From NCBI GenBank assembly GCA_016699045.1, contig CP064957.1:1302001-1366000 (forward strand): a stretch of 64,000 nt of DNA, given 5' to 3'. Source of the DNA: a bacterium. Its GTDB lineage: Bacteria > Babelota > Babeliae > Babelales > RVW-14. Made by a program: the position numbers and the translations under genes. This document shows, in pieces, positions 1 to 8,758 of this stretch (positions are counted from its first letter, which is position 1; each line of letters begins with the position of its first letter). The notes beneath the pieces are model-generated. The model saw only the letters and a list, made by a program, of their open reading frames with translations, ran no database searches and was not told where the DNA came from.

Positions 1-1
1 A

Positions 2-1120
2 GTGAGAATAATGAATAACGTGCGCGCAGCGTGGCTGCACAATGTTAAACTTAAATTTCTTGTTCTCATGCTCGCCATGATTTATGTGATGGTGCTGGTT
101 GGGTTTACCTTGCGGCATTTTAGATCTGAAGACCCGATGCCAGATGTTGCGCCTGTCAATTTACTTGTTCGGACTCAATTTCGTGATATTGCGGCAAAAG
201 TACGAACTGGGCTGTATATAAAAAGTTTTTCTAAATTTGATTTTGTAGCCAACAATTTTATTATGGAAGCGGTGGTTTGGTTTGAGTTTAATAAAAACGA
301 GATTACGCTTGAAACAATCGAAAAATTTTCATTTGAGCGCAGTGAGATTTTATCGCGCTCTGAACCAAAAGTGACAATGGATGGTAACAAAATTAACGTA
401 AAATATAATGTTATTGTTTCGTTACACACCAATTTAGATTTCGAGCGCTTTCCGCTTGAAGACCATCGTCTTTCTATCGAATTAATTAATGATTTTATTT
501 CTCCTTTTGAAATGTATTTTGATGATGCGATTGATGCGCAATCATTTGTTATATCTGATGATATTTTTACGGCTGACTGGGAAATAAATTCGATAGCATC
601 ATTTTCTGGCTATAATGAATTACATTATGACGAATATCGCGAAGATAAGAAAATTGGTATTCCCAAAGCTATTTTTATTATCGACTTTAAAAAAGCCGGT
701 ATCAAAAAGATGTTGATTATTTTTGTGCCACTTTTTGCTACCGTTCTGCTTGCTTTTATAACGTTTTTAATGAGTTTTAATAGCTACATTTCAAAAGTTA
801 CGTTGGTGGCTACCGCCATTACCGCCTTGCTGGGCTATCGTTTTGTTATTGAAAATATGAGCCCGCGCGTTGGCTATTTTACGGTCACCGACAAGTTCTT
901 TATCTTCTTTCTCGTGCTGTCGTTTTTCATTTTTCTTTTTCAATTGTTTCTTGTTCGGCAGTACATGCTTTCTATGGACAAGGGCAAGTATGAGCCGCAT
1001 GAGCAGCCTGATGCCGATACGGTACTGTACTCGCCGCGCACTACCGAGCGCATTAATACTTACGGTTTTTTTGTGACGATTGTATTGTTTATGGTGGTGG
1101 TTACCTACATTCTGAAGTAA
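2..1120 (+). CDS. Pentameric ligand-gated ion channel homologue (Cys-loop superfamily)
   Basis: Predicted cation or anion channel of the prokaryotic pLGIC family in the cytoplasmic membrane. An N-terminal hydrophobic helix (about residues 18-37) precedes a beta-rich extracellular domain containing DFERFPLEDHRLSIEL, which matches the Pro-loop region of the family. Four hydrophobic segments follow. M1 is around KKMLIIFVPLFATVLL; the M2 to M3 stretch contains SKVTLVATAITALL and then SPRVGYFTVTDKFF, the M2-M3 loop signature; a final M4 helix ends at the C terminus. The Cys-loop cysteines are absent, as in bacterial members. The frame opens at the window edge: GTG at 2, ATG at 11 or an upstream start are all possible. 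The next gene begins about 10 bases downstream, so the two are probably co-transcribed. The ligand cannot be read from the sequence. Confidence 0.8.
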   Translation: MRIMNNVRAAWLHNVKLKFLVLMLAMIYVMVLVGFTLRHFRSEDPMPDVAPVNLLVRTQFRDIAAKVRTGLYIKSFSKFDFVANNFIMEAVVWFEFNKNEITLETIEKFSFERSEILSRSEPKVTMDGNKINVKYNVIVSLHTNLDFERFPLEDHRLSIELINDFISPFEMYFDDAIDAQSFVISDDIFTADWEINSIASFSGYNELHYDEYREDKKIGIPKAIFIIDFKKAGIKKMLIIFVPLFATVLLAFITFLMSFNSYISKVTLVATAITALLGYRFVIENMSPRVGYFTVTDKFFIFFLVLSFFIFLFQLFLVRQYMLSMDKGKYEPHEQPDADTVLYSPRTTERINTYGFFVTIVLFMVVVTYILK

Positions 1121-1130
1121 AGAGGTTGTG

Positions 1131-2426
1131 ATGGAAGAAAAAAAAGTAGAAGAACAAAAGCCTCAAGTGCCAGCGCAAGCGCGAAGCAAAAAATGGATTT
1201 TGGGGATTGTTGGTGGGGTGCTTTTAGCGCTTATTGCGCTCGTTGTTTTCTTGCCACAGCCTTATTATACCGAAGGTTTTAAAACCTTGAGTGAGCTGCA
1301 GGAATATGCTCAAACCATTGATGAGAATATTAAGATGGAGGGTAAAAACTTTGTTAAACCAAGTTATGAATCTTATTACCAAAAAAATTTTGGACCATCT
1401 TTATTACGTACATTTAAAGAAAAGATTGTTTGGCTTTTGTATTATTTTGGATTACATCGTAGACCATTATTTTCATCAAGTTTTTTTAAAAAAATGCTGA
1501 TTGATGTTCTTGAAGATCGAGGGCAGCAAGGTTGGAGCGGTGATTTTGTTCAAAAAATTCAAGTTAACCAAGATTCAAGAATTGTTGTTTTTGGGTCTAT
1601 TCAGGGTGCTTTTCATCCATTGGTTCGCTATTTAGAAAAATTAAAAGAATTAAATATTATTGATGAAAATTTAATTATAAAAAATCCTAACGATTATTTT
1701 ATTTTTTTAGGAAATGTCGTTAATCGTTGTCCTTATACAATTGAACTTCTTTCTGTTGTACTTAGGCTGTTGAATGAGAATCCCAAAAATGTTTTTTATT
1801 TGCGTGGATTGAATGAATCTTCTCATGCTTGGGTTCAACATTCGTTGAAAAGGGAGCTAGAGTTAAGAGCTTATTTTTTATCAGATTCTGTTATTCCCTT
1901 GCAACATGAAGTAAGTAATTTTTTTGATACGTTACCAATAACGGTTTATTGTATGATTCAAGCGGCACAAGAAAAAGAATTGAATTACTTTAAAATTATG
2001 CCGCATATTGAGTCTGAGAGCCTTCTTAAGTTACTTGACGAATCTAGGTACAGCGCTTTTTTAGAAGATATTACTGATGGTAGTAATATTAGTGTTTTTG
2101 ATTTACATAAAAATAGCCCAAGAGAATTGGTTGACAGAATTCAACTTATTAAGCGTGCTATTATTTGTGATATAAAAAAGAGAGAATCTTATGAAGAAAT
2201 GGATGGTATGAGAAAGTTGCATTCTAGCGATAAGACGACGATTTGGACAGTCCTTTCGACATCTTCAGAGATTTATAGATCTGCGCTAAATTTTTTCTAC
2301 GATGCGTTTGTAATTGTTTTTTCCGCCCAGAATCTGGAAGATTGGAAAATTACTCTTTTTAAGAGAGATGTTAGAAATAAAGATAAAAATTTTGAACAAA
2401 GATCAGAACGCTTTTTTCAAAATTAA
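1131..2426 (+). CDS. Membrane-anchored metallophosphoesterase-like protein with degenerate active site
   Basis: Start chosen at ATG 1131 behind AGAGG (1121-1125), not the GTG three bases earlier. One N-terminal membrane helix (about residues 21-43) is followed by a domain whose landmarks line up with PPP-type serine/threonine phosphatases but lack the metal ligands. GSIQGAFHP (near residue 155) stands where GDIHG is expected, GNVVNRCPY (near 194) where GDYVDRGP is expected, and RGLNES (near 225) where RGNHE is expected. The Asp, His and Asn ligands are therefore replaced, so catalysis is unlikely and a binding or scaffold role is more plausible. The C-terminal 200 residues are unrecognised. 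The short gap after the channel gene suggests they work together. The fold assignment rests on motif order alone. Confidence 0.6.
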   Translation: MEEKKVEEQKPQVPAQARSKKWILGIVGGVLLALIALVVFLPQPYYTEGFKTLSELQEYAQTIDENIKMEGKNFVKPSYESYYQKNFGPSLLRTFKEKIVWLLYYFGLHRRPLFSSSFFKKMLIDVLEDRGQQGWSGDFVQKIQVNQDSRIVVFGSIQGAFHPLVRYLEKLKELNIIDENLIIKNPNDYFIFLGNVVNRCPYTIELLSVVLRLLNENPKNVFYLRGLNESSHAWVQHSLKRELELRAYFLSDSVIPLQHEVSNFFDTLPITVYCMIQAAQEKELNYFKIMPHIESESLLKLLDESRYSAFLEDITDGSNISVFDLHKNSPRELVDRIQLIKRAIICDIKKRESYEEMDGMRKLHSSDKTTIWTVLSTSSEIYRSALNFFYDAFVIVFSAQNLEDWKITLFKRDVRNKDKNFEQRSERFFQN

Positions 2427-2444
2427 AAAGGTGTTCTGATCTTT
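2398..2444. terminator. 12-bp inverted repeat at the end of the pseudo-phosphatase gene
   Basis: Perfect 12-bp arms (2398-2409 and 2433-2444) with a 23-base loop overlap the stop codon region of the preceding gene. It lies between convergent genes. The T tract after the stem is only TTT, so termination is uncertain. Confidence 0.35.
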
Positions 2445-2605
2445 ACATTAGAGCTTACTCGAATCTTTAGGTAAAATGTATATTTAAATGATGAGAGTTA
2501 TGGATGGGTTTCTTCCAATGGTTTTAAAATGAATTTTATTGAGAATATGCTGGAGCTTACTGAGCTATAGAAAGACGTTTTGGGTCATCCAATATTAACG
2601 AATCA

Positions 2606-3556
2606 TCAATCCTGAAGTCGTACTATCTCTCGTTGAAGGTATTTTGCATACGCAATATAATCCTCCAAATCGAACCTAGTCTTTTGTTGCCATAGTGTTA
2701 GTTTAATATCTTCTTGAAACACATGTGGTACCTCATTTAACCCGAGCAACAGCTTTAATGTTTCGTTTTGTTTTTTTACTTCTTCGACGAGCTTTTCATG
2801 AAAAAAAACACTCCCGTTTTTATCAAAAAGAGTTGCCTCGTTTTCATGAAAAAAAACACCCTGAAAATCTTCAGGCCTTTGTGGCATATCAGGCATAGTT
2901 TTTTTTTCTTGTGTTCCTTCACTAAAATCCTGCTCATCTTCTTTTTTATTTTGTTTTGCGGTTGCAGCTTTTTCCTGTGCACTATCACTAACATCTTGTT
3001 TAGACTCTTTTTCACTTTTTTTTGCAGCATCATTTGTAGCATTAGCAGATGCGTTACCCCATGCAGGCAATGAGTCCCACAACCATTTCAACAATTCTTT
3101 CACTAAATTTGCCGCCTGTATAATTAATTCTATTATTTTTTTTGCGAAATCTAAAAATGGCTGGTACCACTTATAAGCCCATACGCAATAAATAACGCCA
3201 ACAATAACGACAACAATAACAAGCAGCTTTAACACCTCAAAAGGTTTTACCTTGATACGCCACCTATTTTTCCCCTTGTTTGTTTGCTTCTCAATCTTTT
3301 CAAGAATAGATACTTGTTTGTCCAATAATTCACAAATCAGTTTTCCATTACCATCGTTTTTACTATTATTAGAATCAATAATATTTACCAGGGCATACAT
3401 AACGCCATCATTGTCAACAAGTTCATCATTCTTCTTTTTTAAAACGTCTTCAACGGTATTTAATAATTCTTTATGAGTTTCTTTTAATGGTTGCAAATTC
3501 GGTAACAACAAAAAGAAGCAGGCGATTGTTGATAATAAAAAAATATTACGCTTCAT
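2606..3556 (-). CDS. Membrane partner protein of ATAD3-like ATPase, copy A
   Basis: Unknown function, no domain recognised. Start taken at the ATG at 3556, giving a signal peptide (MKRNIFLLSTIACFFLLL) and an ATGA overlap with the stop of the upstream ATPase gene, so translation is probably coupled. A second hydrophobic helix follows the motif KVKPFEVL (about residues 105-130), then an amphipathic stretch, a Lys/Glu/Ala-rich linker and a conserved C-terminal block with EEVKKQNETLKLLLGL. The protein at 18852-19946 shares the same order: signal peptide, ASILEK-type segment, KPFEVL plus helix, variable linker, and EVKKQ...LLGL...LEDxIxYAxY end. The linker contains a short internal duplication (VFFHEN and VFFHEK). 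It is probably an exported, membrane-anchored partner of the ATPase. Confidence 0.7.
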   Translation of the reverse strand: MKRNIFLLSTIACFFLLLPNLQPLKETHKELLNTVEDVLKKKNDELVDNDGVMYALVNIIDSNNSKNDGNGKLICELLDKQVSILEKIEKQTNKGKNRWRIKVKPFEVLKLLVIVVVIVGVIYCVWAYKWYQPFLDFAKKIIELIIQAANLVKELLKWLWDSLPAWGNASANATNDAAKKSEKESKQDVSDSAQEKAATAKQNKKEDEQDFSEGTQEKKTMPDMPQRPEDFQGVFFHENEATLFDKNGSVFFHEKLVEEVKKQNETLKLLLGLNEVPHVFQEDIKLTLWQQKTRFDLEDYIAYAKYLQREIVRLQD

Positions 3557-5147
3557 GCACCAACCCCAATCAATTGGGCAGTAACCCACGCATCACGTTC
3601 TTTTTTCCACTCCTGTACTTTTTGCTGAATCCCTTGGGTTTTTCGAATAATATCGGTAACAATAGCATCGGTAAGATCAACATTTTTTTGTCGTCGCGTC
3701 ACCACAATCATTTCTTCTGCAATAAATTTTATGGTGCGAGGTGAAAAGCCTTCCATCATTTCAGCATAATGAAATAACCTATTCATAACTTCAGGCTGTA
3801 TTGATACCACTGAATCTTTGTTGTCGTTGGCAAATTTTTGAAGATACGCAGCCAAAATAAGTGCACGCTCTTGCACGCCCGGCAGCTCAACTTCTATAGA
3901 AACACCAAGCCGATCTAAAACCGCATCGTCCAATTTAAAGGGATGATTGGTCGCGAAAATAAACATAATATTTTTTTGCCCACTATCTTGCACCAGCGCC
4001 AAAAAAGTATTGATAAAATTTTGAGTGAGCGTCGACGTTGTTGCCAACTTTCTGTTAGCAAATAACGATTCTGCCTCATCAATAAAAACAATCAACCCTT
4101 TTGAATCATCTGAATAATCATTGGCCCACTCAATCAATTTACGCAGCTCGTCATTCAACGAGCTCAGATCAGTAATTTTTGCAAATTCAGAACCAGACGT
4201 TAAGGCATAATCAAAATTTGATTCGTGTGCTAGCGCTTTGACAAAAGCGGTCTTCCCCGTGCCCGGCGGCCCGTACAATAAAACGTTTGGTAAATTTTCA
4301 TTAAATGATCGCGCAGAATCTATGCGCAAGACCAAATCAAATAAGCGCTCTTGAACGTTCGGGGTAAAAAAGAGATCCTTCAACTCGGTTTCAGGCGTTA
4401 TCTCGTCTTGCCAAAACCAACGATCTTCTGACGTTTCACTAATCACGCGCGGATGAGAAAAATAGTCAATCACAAGCGGAACCCCATATTTAATCAGATA
4501 ACAACCAAAGACAAAGCCCGTCAGTGCGCCAAGCATTTTTGCAATCAAATAGGGATCTTCAAGCATCTCTTTAACGCGCTGCCACTTAACTTCTTCAGCA
4601 TCAACCGTTGCTTGCGCACGAATTCTTTCACCTTGTTCAAAAATTCCCTGTCGCTGCTTTTCGTGAATTTTTTCATGAATAAGTCGACGCTTATCTTCAA
4701 AAGCTTCCTGATTGTTTCTCGCTGCTTCTTGACGTACTTGCTCACAAATTTCCTCGCCAGCTTGCCGCATCGTTGTCTTAAAATCATCAATACTACCCTG
4801 TACATCAATCAATGATTCTCGAGCAATATGCAAATCTTGATAGATTTTACTACTCATATTTTTAAGTTCTTGGCAAACTTCCATAGCTTTCATCGAACTT
4901 ATATTGGCATTATGTGCCAAAGCAAAGCCCCTGTTGAAATTTACTACTGACTCACGTGCAACAACATTTATTTCATCAAATTGCTTACGCATTTCTTCTG
5001 GCGACAATGTTTTACCATTGACAGAGTGCTTAAGGAAACTGTCTTGCGCAGAGAACGCACCAGCCGCTGCATAAATAGTTTGAACAGATACCGTACCAGC
5101 AATAGTAATAAAACAGAAAAAATAAATGATCGAGATATTGCCATCAT
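3553..5147 (-). CDS. ATAD3-like AAA+ ATPase, copy A (apparent frameshift in the leader)
   Basis: AAA+ ATPase with the order seen in mitochondrial ATAD3: leader, long coiled coil (EQVRQEAARNNQEAF, then ERIRAQATVDAEEVKWQR), a membrane segment (GALTGFVFGCYLIKYGVPLV), the linker RVISETSEDR, and the AAA module with Walker A YGPPGTGKT, Walker B LIVFIDEAES and sensor FATNHPF. A C-terminal QQKVQEWKKE block resembles the ATAD3 end. The uninterrupted frame starts only at TTG 5007. However, GGAG plus ATG at 5147 opens a leader (MMAISRSFIF) in another frame, and the main frame is open back to a TAG upstream and reads IAGTVSVQTIYAAAGAFSAQ, a signal-peptide end. One extra base in the T6 run (5117-5122) would join them, giving about 531 residues, close to the 539 of copy B. 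The partner gene overlaps the stop. Confidence 0.75.
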
Positions 5148-5200
5148 AAGACTAACTCCTTTTTAGTTGCCATAACTTTGAAGTAAAAACTTTCCCAAAT

Positions 5201-5229
5201 AGTATCTTAATATTTTAAAATAACAACAA
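5201..5229 (-). promoter_or_regulatory. Candidate promoter for ATAD3-like cassette A
   Basis: On the minus strand TTGTTG (5229-5224) and GATACT (5206-5201) are separated by 17 bases. The predicted transcript starts about 45 bases before the ATG at 5147. The elements fit sigma-70 only partly. Confidence 0.4.
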
Positions 5230-5270
5230 AAAAAATAACTATCATTACAAAATATTAAAAAAGTTTTATG

Positions 5271-5299
5271 TAGACAATAAACAAAATCGTCGATAAAAT
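5271..5299 (+). promoter_or_regulatory. Candidate sigma-70 promoter for the EndoU toxin operon
   Basis: TAGACA (5271-5276) and TAAAAT (5294-5299) with a 17-base spacer each match consensus at five of six positions. They lie about 45 bases upstream of the start at 5346, in the divergent region shared with cassette A. Confidence 0.5.
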
Positions 5300-5345
5300 T
5301 TCTGACAGAATTTTATTAAAAAAGGGGCAAAAAAAGAGGAGTAAA

Positions 5346-7535
5346 ATGATGTATTTGATAAATGCAAGATCCTTGTCAGTTTTCTTGGTAATAACTTCCA
5401 TTTTTTCGTTGTTAAGCGCAGATCAAACCCGACCACAATATTTAGAGTTGGCGCCACCTTATTATCCAAAATCAAATATACAAATTGGCATGCGAGTAAC
5501 CCCTACCCTTGAGTTGCCAAGTTTCTTTTCTGGCCCCAATTACATAAAAATAGCACGGCAGTTTGAAGCTATATCTAAAAACGAACTTAGTGAACAAGAA
5601 ACCCTTGAATATTATTCTTTATACGCTTTTCCTAATTTTCGTGACTATGCACGCAGTTTGCCAAACTACAACGAGTTCATGCTATCGCTCGATGAAAAAA
5701 TTAAGTTCAACAAAAAATTTAGACAAGACACTGCTCAAGTAGAAGGTTTTTCATATGAATTTTTCTTGTGGTATGAGAAATCTGGCTTTCATGATTTTGT
5801 TAAAAAAGAGGCAGAAACCATTCGACAGCTCCAAAAAAATGTCGCTGCTCAAAAAGAAAAAAACCAACTAAAACATGGCCTTAATGTTCAGAACACCCAC
5901 GAGCTTTGGGCGCTTGAAAACGAGTACTACAAGCGGATAAAATTAATACCCAATAATGAGTTAAAAGATCGACTGATCAACCGAACTCAGGCCTTACGCC
6001 AAACACTCAAAAATCCAACAGAACGCTTTGATTACGCAAAAAATGCACCAAGTATTAAACCCAACGATCAGCACTCAGCGCTTTTCAAACAAACCTACGG
6101 TACGGCACTTGACTGCCAACTGCACAAAGAATTGGTTGAAACACGCAACACAATGCTTGAGCTTGAACGCAATTTTATTAGTGATTATCACGTACAAATT
6201 ATTGCACCGGCAGTCCACCGTTTGGCAGCACAAGCAAAGGCAGAACAACACGCAGCATCTGCTTTTAAGTTGGCAGATTTTTCTTATGCCCTCACCAACA
6301 TTGTTGGCAAAAGTTTATACATACTTTACGACGGCGCATACGCTGTCGGCAAAGGCATCATCAAAGCCACTGCTCTGACCCTGAGCCTTGAACACTGGCA
6401 GGAAATGGGTACCGGTATCTTGCAGGCAGCGCTTTCATGTTTAGATGCCATCGGTCATGAAGAGGCGCGCGCTAATGCTGTACTTGTTGCGGGACTTTCA
6501 AAAAATTATGATGATATACCGGCGCTTGCTGATAAGCATTGCCAGTATACGAAAGCTCAAGAACAAGCTCTTCGCCATGTAGCTACCCAAACATACGACA
6601 AGATAAAAGCTATGTCATGGCAAGAGTTTGTTGAACATGGCTTTCAATGTGGCATGACCATGATCCTGGACACCTTCGCACTGCATACCCTTGGCTCCTT
6701 TGCAACCAAAGCAAGTCGCGCATTCGTTGAAGAATTAAGCAATGTGATGGGACAAGAAACGGCTATTATTCAGCGTTATGCGCTGGGAACTGCTGGCATG
6801 GCTAAAATTGTTGCCGAAGAAGGTGTTGAGGCGGCAAGTATAGCTAAAATTATTGCAGAAGAAAGCGGTGTAAATTTGGAGGCAAAACTGGGACGAGTTC
6901 TTGATAATAAACTTGCCCACGTAGTCGAACCTGTAAAAACACCGTTGAGTAGCACTGGTCAAAAAGCCAATGGATTGTGGGAAAAAATACCGGTGCTTCC
7001 TGAGTTAACAGCTGAAACAAAGAACACCTTTAATGCGACTGGCAAGCTTACGCTCAGCGAGGTTGTTGTTGTCATCGACGAAATAACCGGGAAAACAATC
7101 ACACCCGCCTTCAAGTCTGAAGCTGCTCAGCACGTACTATTTCCCGAGTTGATAAGACGCTTTAAGGGTGGGAAAATAGTTGAAGAAGTTTATGGATTCC
7201 ATCATGATTACATGGGAGATTTGGAGAAAACAGGGAGACTTTCATTTGTTGATTTAATTGTTAAAGATAATGGAACATATTATGCTGACAAACTTGTTAT
7301 TGACGGTAAAACTTTTGGCCCAGGAAAGTCTTTCTTTCCAAAAACTATGGAGCGACAAACTGTTGTCGATAATATTTGGGATGTTTTAAAAAATCCCAAA
7401 GAAGTTAATATTCAGTCAAATGGGGCTTGGAGAATTGATGGTCGTGGCAGAAGTAATATAGACGTGGTTTGCATTATCAATAAAGACGGTAATCTTACAA
7501 CTGCGTATCCACTAATTGAAAAAATTAAACAGTAA
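5346..7535 (+). CDS. Exported polymorphic toxin with C-terminal EndoU nuclease domain
   Basis: 729 residues. ATG codons at 5346 and 5349 follow GAGGAG (5336-5341). An N-terminal signal peptide (ISIFSLLSA-type core) leads a long helical region without recognised domains and a Gly/Ala-rich middle (about residues 310-480) that may act in delivery. The last 115 residues resemble bacterial EndoU RNase toxin domains: YGFHHDYMG with His619 and His620, DLIVKDNGTYYADKLVIDG, then KSFFPKTM, and a terminal TTAYPLIEK strand. EndoU toxins cut RNA in competing cells or hosts. The small gene that starts 10 bases after the stop is the expected position for an immunity gene. The domain call is from pattern recognition; the export route is unknown. 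Confidence 0.7.
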   Translation: MMYLINARSLSVFLVITSIFSLLSADQTRPQYLELAPPYYPKSNIQIGMRVTPTLELPSFFSGPNYIKIARQFEAISKNELSEQETLEYYSLYAFPNFRDYARSLPNYNEFMLSLDEKIKFNKKFRQDTAQVEGFSYEFFLWYEKSGFHDFVKKEAETIRQLQKNVAAQKEKNQLKHGLNVQNTHELWALENEYYKRIKLIPNNELKDRLINRTQALRQTLKNPTERFDYAKNAPSIKPNDQHSALFKQTYGTALDCQLHKELVETRNTMLELERNFISDYHVQIIAPAVHRLAAQAKAEQHAASAFKLADFSYALTNIVGKSLYILYDGAYAVGKGIIKATALTLSLEHWQEMGTGILQAALSCLDAIGHEEARANAVLVAGLSKNYDDIPALADKHCQYTKAQEQALRHVATQTYDKIKAMSWQEFVEHGFQCGMTMILDTFALHTLGSFATKASRAFVEELSNVMGQETAIIQRYALGTAGMAKIVAEEGVEAASIAKIIAEESGVNLEAKLGRVLDNKLAHVVEPVKTPLSSTGQKANGLWEKIPVLPELTAETKNTFNATGKLTLSEVVVVIDEITGKTITPAFKSEAAQHVLFPELIRRFKGGKIVEEVYGFHHDYMGDLEKTGRLSFVDLIVKDNGTYYADKLVIDGKTFGPGKSFFPKTMERQTVVDNIWDVLKNPKEVNIQSNGAWRIDGRGRSNIDVVCIINKDGNLTTAYPLIEKIKQ

Positions 7536-7545
7536 GGGACTATTT

Positions 7546-7956
7546 ATGGGCATATGTATTTTAAAATTTTCAAATAAATTAAATCGGTATTGTCAGATCA
7601 AGGGAAACACACAAAGCGACTGGTTACTTGGTAGCTTATTGGTAGACAGTCAAGGGCAAATTTTTATTGAATGGCATCTCAAGTGGTTATATGAAAAAAA
7701 TTCTCATGTGGGTGGTGCTAATTGCATTTGCTGTCAAAAAGTTGGTAACGACATAATTATAACATCAGAATTTGATGATCAAGAATTCCCTGATGAATGT
7801 ATTATACCCAAACAAACATTTGTGAAACTACTTGAAGGCTGGTCTGAAATTTTAAATCAATTGCCTCCGTACGTTGTCATTGTTCACAACGGAGCTGAGT
7901 TAGTCATTACCGCTCATGACCATAACCCGCTTGAGCCAGATTTACAGAGTAAATAA
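7546..7956 (+). CDS. Probable immunity protein for the EndoU toxin
   Basis: 136 residues with no signal peptide, from ATG 7546 behind AAGG; a longer frame from 7516 would overlap the toxin end and has no ribosome site. The protein is soluble, acidic, and rich in aromatic residues and cysteines (GGANCICCQ). I do not recognise the family. The immunity assignment rests only on position: it immediately follows the toxin domain in the same direction, is small, and lacks a leader, which fits a cytoplasmic inhibitor protecting the producer. Confidence 0.55.
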   Translation: MGICILKFSNKLNRYCQIKGNTQSDWLLGSLLVDSQGQIFIEWHLKWLYEKNSHVGGANCICCQKVGNDIIITSEFDDQEFPDECIIPKQTFVKLLEGWSEILNQLPPYVVIVHNGAELVITAHDHNPLEPDLQSK

Positions 7957-7963
7957 TTAGAGT

Positions 7964-8746
7964 TTATTTGCTAAAAGTTCTTGTCCTTGTGTAAAAAATT
8001 TCTATGGCTTTATTGAGCAATTCCTCATTAAGTGCTGGAAAATATTCTTGAGGAAAGTAAAGCTCGCTGTATGTTGACTCCCAAGTCATAAAGCCTGACA
8101 GGCGCAGTTCGCCGGATGTTCTGATTATTAAGTCAGGATTTTGATATGGTTGATGCGCTGTATCGATGTGGTCTGTAATAGTTTTTTCGCTGATAGTTTT
8201 CATGTCTATTCTTGTAGCAGCTATTTTTTTGAATGCTCTACAGAGATCATCTCTACCGCTGTAATCGATACCAAAATTAAAAATGTGATCTGAGAAAGTA
8301 GAAGTTTCTTGTTCTGCTTTATTGATAGTATCTAGTAAGGTTTGAGGTATTTTATTTTTTCTTCCAAGATGAACTATTTTAACACCCATTTCCTTAGCAA
8401 TTGGGAGCATTTTATTAATAAGTTGCTCAAAGGTAATCATGAGATTATCTATTTCTTCTTTACTTCTATTCCAGTTGCCCGTAGAAAAGCCCCATAGAGT
8501 TGCCGTGTGTATGCCCGTTTCCCATGATTTTTTTAGGATCAAAGGAGCGGTTTCAAGAAAGCCAATTCTATGACCTTCAAGTGGTGATAGACCTTGAGCC
8601 TTTGCCCAGCGTCTGTTTCCGTCAGCTATAAAAGCAATATGATTTAATTTTTTTTCAGAAGTTGAAATGGTTGAAAATATTGCGTTACTAGAAATGCTTA
8701 GAATAACCGCCACACTAAAAATAATTTTCAATAGTTTTATCTGCAT
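7964..8746 (-). CDS. uppS: Isoprenyl transferase (UppS family) with N-terminal hydrophobic leader
   Basis: cis-Prenyltransferase of the undecaprenyl diphosphate synthase family, which makes the lipid carrier for peptidoglycan and LPS. The family signature FIADGNRRWAK is present with the catalytic Asp at residue 42. So are LWGFSTGNWNRSKEE, the DYSGRDDL segment and RTSGELRLSG followed by YSELYF near the C terminus. The usual RLSNFLLWQ is altered to RLSGFMTWE. Unlike normal cytosolic UppS, a roughly 25-residue hydrophobic leader (LLKIIFSVAVILSISSNAIF) precedes the domain. GAGGAA lies 7 bases before the ATG. It starts 12 bases after the methyltransferase stop, so the two form an operon. It may be an anchored main enzyme or a paralogue with another product. 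Confidence 0.8.
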   Translation of the reverse strand: MQIKLLKIIFSVAVILSISSNAIFSTISTSEKKLNHIAFIADGNRRWAKAQGLSPLEGHRIGFLETAPLILKKSWETGIHTATLWGFSTGNWNRSKEEIDNLMITFEQLINKMLPIAKEMGVKIVHLGRKNKIPQTLLDTINKAEQETSTFSDHIFNFGIDYSGRDDLCRAFKKIAATRIDMKTISEKTITDHIDTAHQPYQNPDLIIRTSGELRLSGFMTWESTYSELYFPQEYFPALNEELLNKAIEIFYTRTRTFSK

Positions 8747-8758
8747 GAAAGGGTTCCT

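Noticed and set aside
2427..2605. Possible small gene between the pseudo-phosphatase and the partner protein
   Set aside because: Only an 11-codon frame was seen; apart from the inverted repeat nothing is supported.
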